Source: Plantago major (lineage: Eukaryota; Streptophyta; Magnoliopsida; Lamiales; Plantaginaceae). From it: a stretch of DNA of 64,000 nucleotides. The DNA is taken from contig CM048842.1 in the NCBI GenBank assembly GCA_026545765.1, forward strand, positions 39,193,431-39,257,430. Direction: 5' to 3'. Of the stretch, positions 41,870 through 54,481 are shown in pieces (position 1 is the stretch's first letter; every line of letters starts with the position of its first letter). The translations under genes and the position numbers were made by a program. Under the pieces are notes generated by a model. It saw only the letters and a program-made list of their open reading frames with translations, was not told the DNA's origin and did no database searches.

Positions 41870-44605
41870 GCTCAAACAAGTGCCACGAAGGTCCATGATG
41901 ATGAGAAAAAGGACCTACTTCCCTTCTTCAAAGCTCATACCCTGCCAAAGCACATTCAATGCTTCAAGAAATGGCAGAGGTTAAGGTGCTCAGATCTCTC
42001 TGAAATATTGAGAATCACAGATCAACCTACGAGACGAGCACGAGCTCTTGACTTGGAGAACTACATCCATGCAATGTTTCCCACGGAACAGTATCAAGTT
42101 GCGACCTTATTGCATAAGGATTTCTCCAGAGAAGTGGCACAGAAGTTGATTCAAGCCTTCAATCAGGCTGATGGTCAGACAAGATTATAGATGGCATTCA
42201 AGCCAGTCCTGCCCCAGACTCTAATATTTATTCCTTCTGAACAAGAGGAGGTTAATGGGCAGAAGATCACTATTCCTGAAGTGATTAATCTTGTATCTGA
42301 AGACGATGAAGAGGAAGAAATAGATGAGAATAACTTTGATGAACCTCCATCTGACCATCACAAAAAGGATGATGATGATGCCCCTGCACCAGGGACGGGA
42401 GGGATTTCACAAGGACACATTGCCTCAGCTGCTGAAAAGCATACTGTGAGGACTTCACAACAATCCCCTCCTCCATCTCCTCAGAAATCTAATCATCCAT
42501 CTTCCCAACACAAAGTTACTACTGAACAAGTAGTTGAGCACTCTGAGGGAACAACTCAGAAAATAACAGATGCACAAGCCAGAGTTGCTCAACTCAAACA
42601 ACTGTTGGAAGAAGAACAACAGCTACATCTTCAACTGGAAGAAAAGATAGCTGAATCAAGAGCGAAGCTCCAGAAGATTGAAGATCAAACAATCATGGAA
42701 ATGGAAGCTTATGCTGAAATGAAAGACCTCCAGCTTGCTGTTCAGGCAATTGCTGAGGAATTAGATACTGAACAAGTATCTAATGACAAGCATGATGCTA
42801 AGGCTGCATTCCAAGAAGATGTTCCATCCTCCTCACTGAAAGGAAAGAAACCCATCTCTGAGATGGTTGCTGGACTAGAGAACATTGATGAAAATGTCCA
42901 AGAGGATGAAGATCACTGGGCTGATAACTCAGATGATGAAGAAGACAAGACATTGGCAGAACACCGCAATGAACATTTAGCGGTTTCTCATTTGAAAAGG
43001 AAGCTGATTGCTCCTGAAACATTCAGCAAGCTGCCAAATGTCAACTCCAATGAATACTTGAATAGATATCAAGTACTGGCTAAATTGAAAAAGGAGTTAT
43101 CTTCTCAAGACAAAGCCGCCATTGCATCCGTCCCTGCAGAGCTGAAGTCATTCACTGAGCTCATCACTCAGAGAACAACCAGTCTGGTCATTTCTCAGAA
43201 AGATCTAGGCATGGTTAGGGATGATGACCAACTCTTGGCTGCAAAAGCCTTTGAAGAGGCTTGCTATGCTGCTGGAAAAGCAGATGCTGTTCAAGGCCCA
43301 CTGGAAGAGCTTACTGATAAGGATACTGGTCTCATCAAACAAAATCAGGAGCTCAAGGCCGATCTGGAAAAGTTGGTTGCTGCTTACAACTATCTGCAAG
43401 GCAACTTCAACTCCCTTTCAGAAGCCTTTGTGATTCTTAGCTAGTCAACAATGACTAAGGGGGAAGAATATCAAGAGGCTCAGAGAGGAAGAGGAAGAGG
43501 AAACAAAAGAAAATCTGAACAACCACCTCTCAGAATAAATAAGCCCTCCTCAAGTCAGACTGCTTTATAGATAGTGGCCACCACTCAACTTCCTGAACAA
43601 GGAATGACAACAAGGGCCAGAGCACCGAAACCTCCAAGGAGTACCAAGGCTCTAAGGAGAAGACAAGTAAAAGGGGTTGATGAATCTTCTTCTGAAGAAG
43701 AAGGCCAAATCAAATCCTTGGGCAATGAAGAAGGCTGCAAAAGTCTCACAAGAATTGATCTTGATGATGAAGAGACTGATGAAGATGAAACTCCTCTTCA
43801 TAGAAAAAGGAAAATTGATAGCCTAACTGAGCCCATAGCTGGAAAGCCTTTGGCAGCTAAAACACCCTCTGGAAATACCAAGTCTATCTAGGGTGGTTCT
43901 TCAAGCATTACCCCAAAGGAGAATTCAAGACAAAGGAGAAATAGACTGAGAGCTGAACAAAGACAACTTCAACTACCACTCAGGCCTGAAGAAGCCAAGA
44001 TTGAGTATGTGAAGACCAACAATGACTCCTCTGTCTACAGGTGCATAAATCAGAAGAATGGTTACTGGATTCTGGAACTAAAGCATCTACTGGTAAACTC
44101 AAAATTTCCAGAACCAATCCATAAACAGCTCATGGCATGGAGAAAAGACAAGCCAATCTTGATTAACATCAACCACATCAAAGCATGGTTGGATTTTGAA
44201 GTGATCAAGAGAATAGAAGCTATGAAGAAGGACCTCTCTGATGTATGTCCTTATGGAAAGCCAGATGATGTGCACAGAGTTCCCAACATTACTGGAACAG
44301 GCACAAGAGCAAGGCTTGCTGTGGAACCTTATGAGTCTTTCTACTTAACTGAAGATCAATACAAGGGTGACATCAGATATTTGAAGATCATTTAGGAATA
44401 CTTCAAGCTGTCAGATATCAGAATCGAGCATGCCTGGAAATTGCGAAAGTATTTGTGGGTCAAGCACTTTGTCAAGAAAAATCCTACCAAAACCTACAAG
44501 GAAGTCTGTGGATTTGCCAGAGACACAAAGATGATTGTCAGTACTCTTCTCTATGACTACTCTGATGATATCAAAAGGTTTGGTGATAGGAAATTTACAG
44601 ATTGA

Positions 44606-44984
44606 CCCATGGAACTGTTTTTGAAGACTTGAAGTGTTGAAGACTAGTTTATTAGGATGTCTACTTGGAGCTTGGCTACTCCTGTTATCCTAATTTACTA
44701 TGTATTTTTGTATCTTGCTGACTGAGCTGAATTGTATTATGTACTAAAGTTATCTGTAAGCTTTCTCTGTATCATATCTGATGAACTTACTGTGAGATAT
44801 CATTCTTTATAAAAGATAACTTGTCAGCAAAGATCACACCTTGTGAATAGGTTGATGTTTACTTTCTGCACTTAATTATATGAACTTAAAGATCATAAGA
44901 AATGATTAAGTGATGGATTGTTTCCTCATCCAGATTTGTAATAGGTCAAATAGTCATCGTTGACTGATCAAAATGGGGGAAATT
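44606..44984 (+). other. Copia-2 3' untranslated region and polypurine tract
   Basis: There is no coding signal between the ORF3 stop (44603-44605) and the LTR. AAATGGGGGAAATT at 44971-44984, immediately before TGTTAGG, is the polypurine tract. Confidence 0.8.
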
Positions 44985-46609
44985 TGTTAGGATTATCTGT
45001 TTAGATTTTGATTAGCAACCTAATGACTTATCTTAGCTCAGAAAGGTGATTAGTAACCTTGGTTCACTTGAACATTGTAAAAGAGGAAACTCACTAAGTA
45101 TGATAGTCTAGCAAATCTTGTATAGGATGTTAGGTCTCGAAATGTAATTTTTATTTTCTGAAGAAGACCAAGAAGAAGGCATCCAGCAGGAAAATTTCAA
45201 CGGATTTGAAGATTTGAAGACTGCACAAGATTGCTGAAGACAAGGGTTTTTCAGATACCTATGTACAGATATCTTGAAGAAACAAGTGTTTCGAAACACA
45301 AGTGTTGCAAAAGATATTTGAGAATAAAAGGTTTATGAGATGAGGAAAGTGCCCACAGATATCTACACTCAGATACCTTGGACATAAAATATGCTTCTGA
45401 AAAAGAAATATATTATAACAAGTTGTTTAAACAAGTGGTATCTGGAGCTATGATGATCTCTGGAAGTGAACGTGCAAAGCCTCAGAAAGCTTGCATAGTT
45501 CCGTTGGCACTACAGGACAAAGTATAGTACAGTGCATTAAATGCGCGGACAGAAATGTCTGAATAAAAGTTGTAGCTTCTGAAGAAGATGACAAACCTGC
45601 TACAGTACTATACTCATATATCAATAGTTTGAATTTGATTTAAGCCTAACGAATACTATTCAAACGGCACTAAAATTCATCTATAAATATCAACACTTAG
45701 ATTGCTTCAGAACACACCTTAGACAACACAGAACTACATACTGAATATTCTCACAAGCTCTCTCAAGCAAACTACTTACCTTCAAGCTTTCTGTTGCGAC
45801 CAAAGCTCTTGATTCTAAGTAGCACAAAAGTTCTAAGTGTCCTGATCCTTAACGAGCATTGTTATTTGTGAAAGAGTTGAACTAAGATTTCATATCTGAG
45901 CTTCATTCTCTTGAACACTTTTCATAGACTTGGGTCAGTAGAGAACAATATACCATACATTGCAAAGTGTATTAAGTATACTTGATTCATAGATCTATCT
46001 GAATAACTGGACAAGTTATTAAAGAAGCTCACCTGACAATTACCTTAACCAACACCTTAAACGGCGTGGAGTACAGGAAGTACTTAATTTGGGAAACTAA
46101 GGAATAACTCCAAGGTTATTGAGAACCAAAAGTACTTAGTTTGGGAAACTAAGGAACAACTCAAAAGGTTTCTGAGTACAGAAAGTACTTGGCTGTGAAA
46201 GCCAGGGAATAACTCAGGGGGAACACTTGGTTGGGAACCTAGTGTATTTAGGAATCAAGAGAAGATATATGTAAGGTTACCTCATTTATCTGTCTTAGTG
46301 GATTCTAGGTCTGAGAAAGGCCGAAGTGGATTAGTTGAAGGATTATACCACCTTCAGATACCACTATAAAAAGACTTGTGTTATTTACTTTCTGCAGTTT
46401 ATTACTTGCTTTACTTATCTTGAAAAGTACTTACACTTATCTTGCTGAGCACGTGCACTTATCACAGAAAAGTCTTCCGCTCTCTGAAATTAAGTATTAG
46501 ATATCTTCACAGATATCTGAGAAACTGTGTTTATCAACAAAAGTTTTAAAAAACTATTCACCCCCCCCCCCCCCTCTAGTCTTTTACTTTGCCGTTATCT
46601 GGACCAACA
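44985..46609 (+). repeat. Copia-2 3' LTR (1625 bp)
   Basis: It aligns throughout with 16682-18295. TATAAATA is at 45682-45689. A C-run of about 16 at 46559-46574 is longer than in the 5' copy. It ends CCAACA, followed by AAAAG, the right target duplication. Confidence 0.93.
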
Positions 46610-46673
46610 AAAAGTTTTAAAAGACTATTCACCCCCCCTCTAGTCTTTTACTTCGTCGTTATCTGGACCAACA
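46610..46673 (+). repeat. Copia-2 target duplication plus Copia-1 5' LTR, part 3
   Basis: AAAAG (46610-46614) duplicates 16677-16681. The next 59 bp (TTTTAAAAGACTATTCACC to CCAACA) are exactly the LTR 3' end missing from the segment that stops at 16681. The Copia-1 PBS follows. This links 13138-16681 to the internal region beginning at 46676. Confidence 0.9.
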
Positions 46674-46675
46674 AG

Positions 46676-46687
46676 TGGTATCAGAGC
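46676..46687 (+). other. Primer-binding site of Copia-1
   Basis: TGGTATCAGAGC begins two bases after the LTR end, as in the other copies. Confidence 0.9.
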
Positions 46688-46791
46688 ATGAGGTTCCCAA
46701 GCCTTCTGCACTGAACCTAGATCCCAGATAAGTGCCCACTAACTGCCTTTCACCTTCACTCGATTTGTTTGTTTAGTGTGTTTGCTGCAGG

Positions 46792-49297
46792 ATGTCTTTA
46801 AGTGACGCCCCAATTCTCAAGCCAGCGAATTATGAGAAATGGAAGAACAACATGATGCTCCACCTGGAAGCCATTAGTGACAAAATAATCGACGTGATAA
46901 AGATTGGCCCAATAGTCATTCAACAACTCAAGCAGGTCATGGAGGTTTCTAATGGTAGAGACAGAGAACAAAGCGATGGGTCTTCACAAATAGATGCGTC
47001 AACCAGTGGTAGACCTGTCAGTCAAGTTATTTACGAACCAAAGCCCAGAGAGCCTGGACATCGGAAGATTCCAAGAGAAATTGACTGGATGGTCAGCCTC
47101 GTAATATCATCATACGTTCTACTCCAGAGCACATACAGTGTAAACTGTGGGGTGCAAAAACGGCGAAAGTGGCCTGGCAACTGATTGAAGAAATCTGTGC
47201 TGGCACTGAGAAAACGAAGGAAAATAAGTTCGAAGTTTTGAAGCTCAAATTCCAAAACTTTAAACAAGGCCCCACAAAGACTCTTGAAGAACTAGATTCC
47301 GGTTTACAACACTTATGAGTGACATGGCTGCACTTGGAGAAAGTAATAGATATACCCAGTCAGAAAAGATTAAGACTATTGTGAGAAGTCTAAATCATAA
47401 CTGGGAGCACACAAAGTTTTTCTACTTTAACCAAGGAATGCCAGATATCACTCCAGTGGAACTTTTCTCTCACCTTGCGACTGTTGACTATGAGACAACT
47501 CAAAGAGAACAAACAACAGAAAAGTTGCAGAATGTTGCTCTAGTTGCTCAAGGAACATCTGAATAGAAGGAAGGCAATGAGATGACTGAGGAAGCTCTTG
47601 CTGTAAAGCAAATGAGAAAATATGTCAGTCGAGAAATTGAGAGAAGGAAAGCCAAAGAGAAGCTGAAAAAGCATCTAGGCTCAAACTATCACCAGTACAA
47701 AAATATGCAAAGCTCGCTGAACATGCTGGCTCAGAAAGCATCAAGTATTGAGGAAGCAGAAATCAGAAACGATATCTGTTTCTATTGTCAGAAACCTGGT
47801 CACTTCAAGAAGGATTGCCCTGCCTTCAACAAACTAAAGATAGGTGACAAGAAAGATAGAAGAAACTTCAAAAGAAGTCAGAGAGCTATGCTCATTGAAG
47901 AACGGAAAAAGATTCAACTCCAATTGGATACTCTAGACATTGAGTCTGATTCTGAGGATGAAGACTCAGATGATTCCACACTGCCTTCTCCAGAAATGTG
48001 CGGTGTTTCTCATGAAGTGATCGACTTTGGTCAAAAGAAGAAAGAAGTGTGTGGAGTGGCTGAAGAAATCTTTTCAGATATCTCAAACATTGTACCTTGT
48101 CTAATGGATGATGAGGTAACACATTCTTCTTGTTATACATATGAAAGTGATGAGGAAGGAATCAAAGATCTGGAACATCTCAGAAGAGAGATTGATCTCT
48201 ACGAAAGAGAGTTTCTAATGGTCCGAGCTAGAGCAGAAATTTTTGAAGAAGAAAAGAATTCTCTTGAAAAGGAAAATTCAAAATTACTCAAGATATCTGA
48301 GAAAAAGGATGCCGAAATTGCATTTCTCAAAGCTCAGATATCTGAGACTGAAAAGTCACATGAAGAAGCGTTGTCAAATCTTCAAAAGAAATGTGAAGAT
48401 CTTCTTTCTGAGAATGAAGAACTCAAAAAGAAAGAACTATCTTTTCAATCTTATGCCAAAGCTAGTGACACTCTTACTGAAGTACAATCTTATTTAAGAG
48501 ATCCTTCAGAAAAGAGAGGACTTGGGCTGAACACATAGACAGATAGTTCTACCACTCTGAATAAGAGTGATAAAAGAAGAACATTTGTCAGTGCTCAGCA
48601 AGGTGGTGCCCAAACAACCTACAGTATCGGTCAGAAAGCTAAGGTTATTGACAAAGGAAAGGCAGTTGCGACCAAACCTTTGTGGGAAAAACAAGTCCAA
48701 AAGAAATCTGTTGGGAATATTTCTGAAAAGAAACATAAAACTGAAAAGTGTAATCACCCACATTGCTATGTCTCTCAGAAAGGAAAAATTGCAGGAGCTG
48801 ACAAATTCTCCTATGTCACGTTTTCTGGAAAGAAAATAGATTACCCAGAGACTAGCAAAGCTGCTGAGAAAAGATCTCAGATAGCACCAGGTGCTTGGAA
48901 TGGTATTGGCTATAAAGCCATCGGGAAACAACTTGCTCGTGAGTACAAACAAGAGCAATAACGATGGTTAAAGGCTATAGTTGCTCACAACAATTATCAG
49001 AAGTGGAAGATGAATCAAGCCACTGAAAATCTGAATGCCAGGGCTAGAAGAAATCTGGCTAGGAAAGCTAAGTTTGGTGAGAAGCAAACTCAGAAACCTG
49101 ACAGGTATCTGAAAGCACCAAATGGAGCACCAAGAAACACACCAAGGAAGAAAATAGTTATTAATGACAATGATACTAATCATTTAACTAGAATTCCTCC
49201 TTATGTTCCTGTTAGACAAAAGAATGTTCCTAAGAAATTCATTCAAAAATGAATTCCTACTGGAAGATTCTTTAGTCCAGATGGTTCTATAGTTGGT
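46792..49297 (+). pseudogene. Copia-1 gag
   Basis: The ATG at 46792 (MSLSDAPILKPANYEKW) starts the same gag as Copia-2, including the CCHC knuckle CFYCQKPGHFKKDC (about 47780-47821), acidic patch, coiled coil (48170-48440) and Cys/His cluster KCNHPHCYV (near 48750). Damage includes a 2-nt deletion near 47050, a 1-nt deletion near 47296, TAG near 47564-47566, TAG at 48536-48538, TAA near 48959 and a stop near 49250. It is more decayed than its relatives, fitting its position as the oldest element of the nest. Confidence 0.87.
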
Positions 49298-50120
49298 ATG
49301 AGAACCAAATCTCCTGTTTCCTGTTTTGTGCAGAACACTCTAAAGACTAACCCAAAGTGGCATTTTGATAGTGGATGTGGGAAGCACATGACAGAAGACA
49401 AAGCAAATATGACTGACTATAGAAAATGCAATGATGGACCAATTATCAGGTTTGTTGGAGGAGATGAAATCCAACCTTAGGATTTGGCAATCTAAAGTTT
49501 GGAGCCCTTACAATCTCTGAAGTACTACATGTAAAGGGATTGAAATATAATCTCCTAAGCATGAGTCAACTGGTAGACAAAGGGTACACTGTCAAGATCA
49601 AGTCAAAACTATGCAAAGTGATTGACAATGAGTCAAAGCAGACAGTCTTAGTTGCAAGGCATAAAGGAAATCTTTATGTTGCTGATTGGGCATCCGCCTC
49701 AACTGAAGAATGTCTCATGGTGAGTCAATCTGGCCACACTGAAGAAAATTGGCTATGGCATAAAAGAATGAGTCACTTGAATTTCAAAACTCTGAACAAG
49801 CTAGCTTGCCAAATGGGAAAACTGAACAAGCTAGCTTGAATTTCAAAACTCTGAACACTGAAGAAAGAGTTGGTGGTTGGTTTACCCAAAATGGCATATA
49901 GAAAAGATGGTATGTGCTCAGCTTGCCAAATGGGAAATCAATCTAAAACATCTTTCAAGTCTAAAACTAGACACTCCAGTGAAAGGCCACTGCAGATGTT
50001 ACATATGGATCATTTTGAATCCTCTGTGACTAGTTATGCAGGAAAGAAGTATGGTCTAGTTGTTGTTGATGATTACTCAAGATTCACTTGGGTTGTTTCT
50101 CAAACACAAATATGATACAA

Positions 50121-50365
50121 GGGTTGAGATACCCAACTTGCTGAATAAGCTCGAAGTCATAAAAAATGACAAGGTATCTGTAATAAGAACAGACCATGGT
50201 ACTGAGTTTGTGAACCAGTACATAAAAGAGTTCTGTACCTGCAAAGGGTTGAGATACCCAACTTGCTGAATAAGCTCGAAGTCATAAAAACTGACAAGGT
50301 ACCTGTAATCGAGCAGACCGTATGCGAGTTTGTGAACCAAGACATAAAAGCGATTCTGTGCAAAA
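50121..50365 (+). repeat. 125-bp tandem duplication inside Copia-1 integrase
   Basis: GGGTTGAGATACCCAACTTG at 50121 recurs at 50246, and the following roughly 100 bp repeat with substitutions and small indels (for example AAAAAATGACAAGG versus AAAAACTGACAAGG). The second copy is more diverged. It breaks the catalytic core frame around TDHGTEF. Confidence 0.85.
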
Positions 50366-52135
50366 GGTATACAACATCAACTATCTTCCGTAAGAACACC
50401 ACAACAAAATGGTGTTGCTGAAAGGAAGAATAGGACCCTAAAAGAAGCGGCAAGAACAATGCTCGCTGACAGTGAAATAAGTGAAATCTATTGGGTTGAA
50501 CCTGTAAACACAGCCTGCTACACTCAAAATAGATGTTTAATTAATAAACACCATGACAAAACTCCTTACGAGCTTTTCATTGGTATACCCCCTAGTATCA
50601 AACATCTAAGGGTGTTTGGTTGCAGATGTTTCGTTCTTAACAATGGAAAAGAATACTTGAGAACATTTCAACCAAAAGCAGATGAAGGAGTATTTCTTGG
50701 TTATTCTCTGAATAGCAAAGCCTATAGAATCTACAACTAAAGAATGCAAAAGATTGAGGAATCTGTTCATGTATTATTCTATGAAGGAAACAAGAAAGTA
50801 CTCTTGAATGATGATCTCTCAGATAAGTTCAAAGAACTGATGATTAAAGATTCTGAAAAAGGATCCTCGAAAGGAAACAATTCTATCATTCAAATAGAGG
50901 ATGAGTCTGACGATGAAAAGCAACCTATGCTTAGTAACAACCAGATGATTCTAAGACATGATGAAGAATTTCCTATGAGAAATCCAGAAATGGAACAGGT
51001 TACTGAGAACCTTCATCATGAAAAGGTATCCGAAAATGAGATTGCTGAAATGCAAGTTCCAGATATCTCAAACACTGAAAGAGTGTCAGATATCCATGGC
51101 ATTTCTCATGTGTCAGATATCTCAGATACTGCACAAGTATCCCATCAAGATCATATTGATTCGCATTCAAATCAAAATGATATTGATCCTACTATTTCAA
51201 AACCCATTATGAAATGGATAAGAAATCATCCTGCAAAGGATGTGATTGGTCCCATTGATCAAGGAGTTAGAACTAGAAGAGCAATCGCTGAAAATGCAAA
51301 TTGTCTCTGTGGATGTTTCATATCAAATATTGAACCTAAAACTATAGAAGAAGCATTAAAGGATCAAGATTGGATCTCTGCAATGCAAGAAGAGTTGGAT
51401 CAATTTGAGAGAAACAAAGTCTGGAAATTGGTTCCATTTGTTGTGGAATATCATGTCGGAACCAAGTGGGTTTTCAGAAACAAAATGAATGAATCTGGTG
51501 AAATAATCAGAAACAAATCTAGGTTGGTTGCCAAGGGATTCACCCAGACTGAAGGACTAGATTTTGATGAATCTTATGCACCAGTTACAAGATTGGATGC
51601 AATAAGACTCTTTCTAGCCTTTGCAGCTCATAATGACTTTACAGTTTATCAAATGGATGTCAAGAGTGCATTCCTAAATGGTGAACTTGCTGAGGAAGTC
51701 TATGTTGAGCAACCACCAGGTTTTGAAATTTCCTCAAAAAGTAGGATGGTCTATAAGCTTCAGAAAGCTCTGTATGGACTGAAACAAGCTCCAAGAGCAT
51801 GGTATGATACATTGGCCAGATACCTACTAGAAAGTGGTTTCAAGAAAGGAGATGTTGATAAAACACTCTTCACATTGAACCATGATGGGAAACTACTTTT
51901 AGTTCAAGTATATGTTGATGACATTATATTTGGATCTAAAGACAAGCAACTTGTGAAGACTTTGCTGAACTCATGAAATGTAAATTTGAGATGAGCATGA
52001 TGGGAGAATTGAATTACTTCCTAGGGCTGCAAGTTAAGCAACTCAATGATGGAATATTCATTAGTCAAACAAAGTATGCAAAGGACATGCTCAACAAGTT
52101 TAATCTAAAGCCTTCTGAAAAGAATGCTAAGATAC

Positions 52136-52970
52136 TGAAAGTGCAGTATGAACTTGTGTTTTGATAATCAGTTCCAAGTTTGTGTTTGTTGTTGTTGTTT
52201 GTGAAGCTGCAGGATTACCAATGTTGTATAACAATGTGACAGGATAGAATTCAATGCTGGCATAACATTGAAGACATAACATTGCAGTCAACATCAAGAA
52301 CAAAGCACATTGGACAGGAAACTTGGACTGGAAGTATTTACAAATCGAACAAGAGACGATTTAAGGAAAAAGAACAACTTGTGGTGAAAGCAAGAAGGAA
52401 TATATTTTATGAAGAATCAAAATATGGAAAATTCCTTCTATGCGTATATTGAAGAAAACAAGAAAAAGGAAATTGCCTTTGCTGAGATCCTATTGCCTTT
52501 CAACTTGGATGGAAGCTGTCGATATCTCAAGTATATATACAAGGATTCAGCCGAGCAATCATAATTCCTTTCTTTGTGATCAATCAAGATTTTATTAAAG
52601 AGTTTAGGCTTCTTCTTTTCTGCTAGCTTTAGAGTTTGTCTAAGAGTATTCATTGTTGGAATAACTCTTTCAAACATCGACCTAGAATAGCTTTTCCTGT
52701 TAGTTCTTCTAGGGCTAGTTTTGGTTGTTTAATCCATCATCTGTGATTGTATTAAACCTAGTTGATTAGATCTATTTTTCCTGTCAGTAGATACTTTGCC
52801 TAAAGGCGCGGCCAACATATTTATTTATGTTGGCCTGGTAATAGAAGTTTCATTCATATCCATCCGCTGCCTTTTGTTTACTGTGTTGAAGACATTGTTG
52901 AACAACATTGTTGGCAACATTGTCTATTGATCTTGTCTCAAGTACCAATCCGGGATCCTACGTACTAACA
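52136..52970. mobile_element. Solo-LTR-like insertion of 835 bp with GATAC target duplication
   Basis: The insertion begins TGAAAGTGCAG and ends CGTACTAACA. It is flanked by GATAC at 52131-52135 and 52971-52975, and its removal restores the RT reading AKI-PMSIGT found in Copia-3. It contains no ORF of note; an AATTCC...ATATATAC segment near 52540 and ACAACATTGTT repeats near 52900 are the only structure seen. TG...CA ends and a 5-bp duplication indicate a solo LTR of a different, unidentified family. Confidence 0.85.
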
Positions 52971-53703
52971 GATACCTATGAGCATTGGAACCAAAATGAC
53001 TTATACTGAATCTGACAAGAGTATTGAAGAACACAAGTATAGGAAATTGATTAGGTCTCTACTGTACCTCACTGCAAGTAGACCTTATATTCAATATGCA
53101 GTTGGAGTGTGTGATAGATTTTAGACAAAACCAATGCAATCACACTACAACATTGCTATGAAAATATTGAGCTATGTAAAAGGTACTGTAGAAGTTAGAT
53201 TGTGGTATCCAAAAGATTGTGGATTGAGTTTGGTTGGCTATTCAGATGCTGACTATGCTGGATCATTGCTTGATAGAAAAAGCACCTCAGGAACTTGTCA
53301 ATTTCTTGGTACTAGATTGATATCTTGGTTCAGCAAGAAACAAAATTCAATTGCCACATCTACCACAGAGGCTGAATATATTGCTGCTGGGTGTTGTGCT
53401 TCACAGATTTTGTGGATACAACAACAACTCAGAGACTATGGACTCAATGAAGAGAAAACTCCCATTTTCTGTGACAACACAAGTGCTATTGCCATAACTC
53501 AGAATCCTAAGTTTCATGCAAGAACAAAGCACATTGATGTTAGACACCACTTCATCAGAGACCATGTTGAAAAAGGCAATATAGAGATACTAAAGATTGG
53601 CACTGAAGACCAACTTGCGGATATCTTCACTAAGCCACTACAAGAAAGTAGATTCTTAGCCTTAAGACATAGTCTTGGACTAATGGAGCTACCAAAGAAC
53701 TGA

Positions 53704-54481
53704 AAAAGTTCAGATATCTGAAGAAGATATCAAAGGAGAGATAAAAGGAATCTAGAACGGGTATCCAGAGAAGAGGAATCTGGAACGGGTATCCAGAAAC
53801 CAAAGGCTAAAGGGTAAAATGGATATTTGAAGATTTCTGAGACGGGTACTTAGATATCTAGATCACTCAGTGAGGGGGAACACAAAAAAGAGAATAGTAC
53901 AACTGTCTACAATCAACTACTCTCTTGAAATTTGTATTATTTCTATCTTTGTGTAAAACTTTGAAAAGACAACAAGTATAAGATAGACTCAGATACAAAC
54001 AGTGTTCTCATTCACACAGAAACATGATTCAGATAGCTAATAGCCAAAATTTATTAAATCGGCACAATTACAATTGTTGATTGTGATCATTGCTGAAGAA
54101 GCAATGGTGACCCTTGATGAAATGGGCGATTGATCTTAACGGTGGAGATTAATTCTCTGTAAATAGTGGACTGTAGAAATTCAGTCGTGGCCCACTATGC
54201 ATTTAATGCCGAACAAACTTTTACCCACGCCTTACTGCAATTCACAGATACGTACATACAAAACCAATTTGTATGTATATGTTTGTTAGAATTACGTTGC
54301 TATATATATAGGATTTTGGCAAAAGAAATTACTTTCGCCTAATCCAACATTCAGACTTGCACAAAAATAGCAAAAACCATTCTTCAACCTCTGCAAATTC
54401 CCTCTTAGTTTTTCTGCAAAGAATCACTAATTTCTTACCTTAATCTCTTCTCGTTTTTCAAAAACTTCACTATTTAAAGAG
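53704..54481 (+). other. Copia-1 pol-ORF3 spacer
   Basis: It is collinear with 23299-24082. It holds a palindrome after the pol stop (near 53708-53721), hairpins at 53751-53769, 53779-53797 and 53836-53854, a purine run GTGAGGGGGAACACAAAAAAG (two blocks, 53870-53890), and TATATATATAGG at 54301-54312, about 180 bp before the ORF3 ATG. There is no ORF. Confidence 0.75.

Larger units (their letters stand above)
24083..44605 (+). pseudogene. Copia-2 ORF3 (additional ORF), split by Copia-3
   Basis: The ATG at 24083 (MAPKRSTTQKS) opens a long ORF between pol and the 3' LTR. It is interrupted after Glu of MIKE by Copia-3 and resumes at 39710 (YLTAAVETQADRKL). The N-terminal domain (about 200 residues, LDVLEFYNNS..., SQERWMMMF, FNWGKYAF, YGLKICYLLEKLG) resembles, from memory, plant 'transposon protein' domains. 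A Ser/Glu/Pro-rich variable middle with introns follows (41591-41671 and 41792-41869), then a globular part (FFKAHTLPKHIQCF, ENYIHAMFPTEQY), a coiled coil (42560-42760) and a conserved C-terminal domain (YRCINQKNGYWILELKHLL). Stops or frameshifts are seen near 40218, 40560, 41090, 42190, 43443, 43570, 43890 and 44395. There is no signal peptide or obvious membrane segment, so it does not look like an envelope protein. Confidence 0.78.
16682..46609 (+). mobile_element. Copia-2: full-length ORF3-bearing copia element inserted in the Copia-1 5' LTR
   Basis: Copia-2 has two LTRs (16682-18295 and 44985-46609), both TGTTAGG...CCAACA. A 5-bp target duplication AAAAG sits at 16677-16681 and 46610-46614. 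Internal order is PBS, gag, protease/integrase, RNase H (RT mostly deleted), spacer, ORF3, polypurine tract. Copia-3 is inserted in ORF3 at 24251/39705. Without Copia-3 and its duplication the element is about 14.5 kb. The LTRs are clearly closer to each other than to the Copia-1 LTR (for example CGAAATGTAATTTTTATTTT in both), as expected for a pair. Confidence 0.92.
49298..53703 (+). pseudogene. Copia-1 pol: protease, integrase, RT, RNase H, interrupted
   Basis: Protease has WHFDSGCGKHM near 49361. The pre-integrase region follows (HKRMSHLNFK), with a small scrambled duplication at 49790-49870. Integrase is damaged by a 125-bp tandem duplication (50121-50365). The integrase tail and RT run open from 50744 to 51976 with [24 protein letters not shown] and [11 protein letters not shown]. 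After a frameshift the RT continues to NAKI, where an 835-bp solo LTR is inserted (52136-52970). It resumes at 52976 (PMSIGTKMTYTESDKS), has a stop near 53125, and ends with a full RNase H (GYSDADYAGS, TEAEYIAAG, FCDNTSAIAI). Confidence 0.91.

Noticed and set aside
24083..44605. ORF3 as a retroviral envelope gene (SIRE-type 'env')
   Set aside because: Position fits, but I see no signal peptide, furin-like site or transmembrane segment. The product looks soluble, with acidic and coiled-coil parts.
46559..46574. Poly-C tract (and poly-G at 38318-38330) as a structural element
   Set aside because: All LTR copies have a C-run here with variable length. Slippage or sequencing error is the simpler explanation.
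52438..52677. 79-codon minus-strand frame in the 835-bp insertion
   Set aside because: The insertion has solo-LTR hallmarks and the frame has no known motif; it is likely chance.
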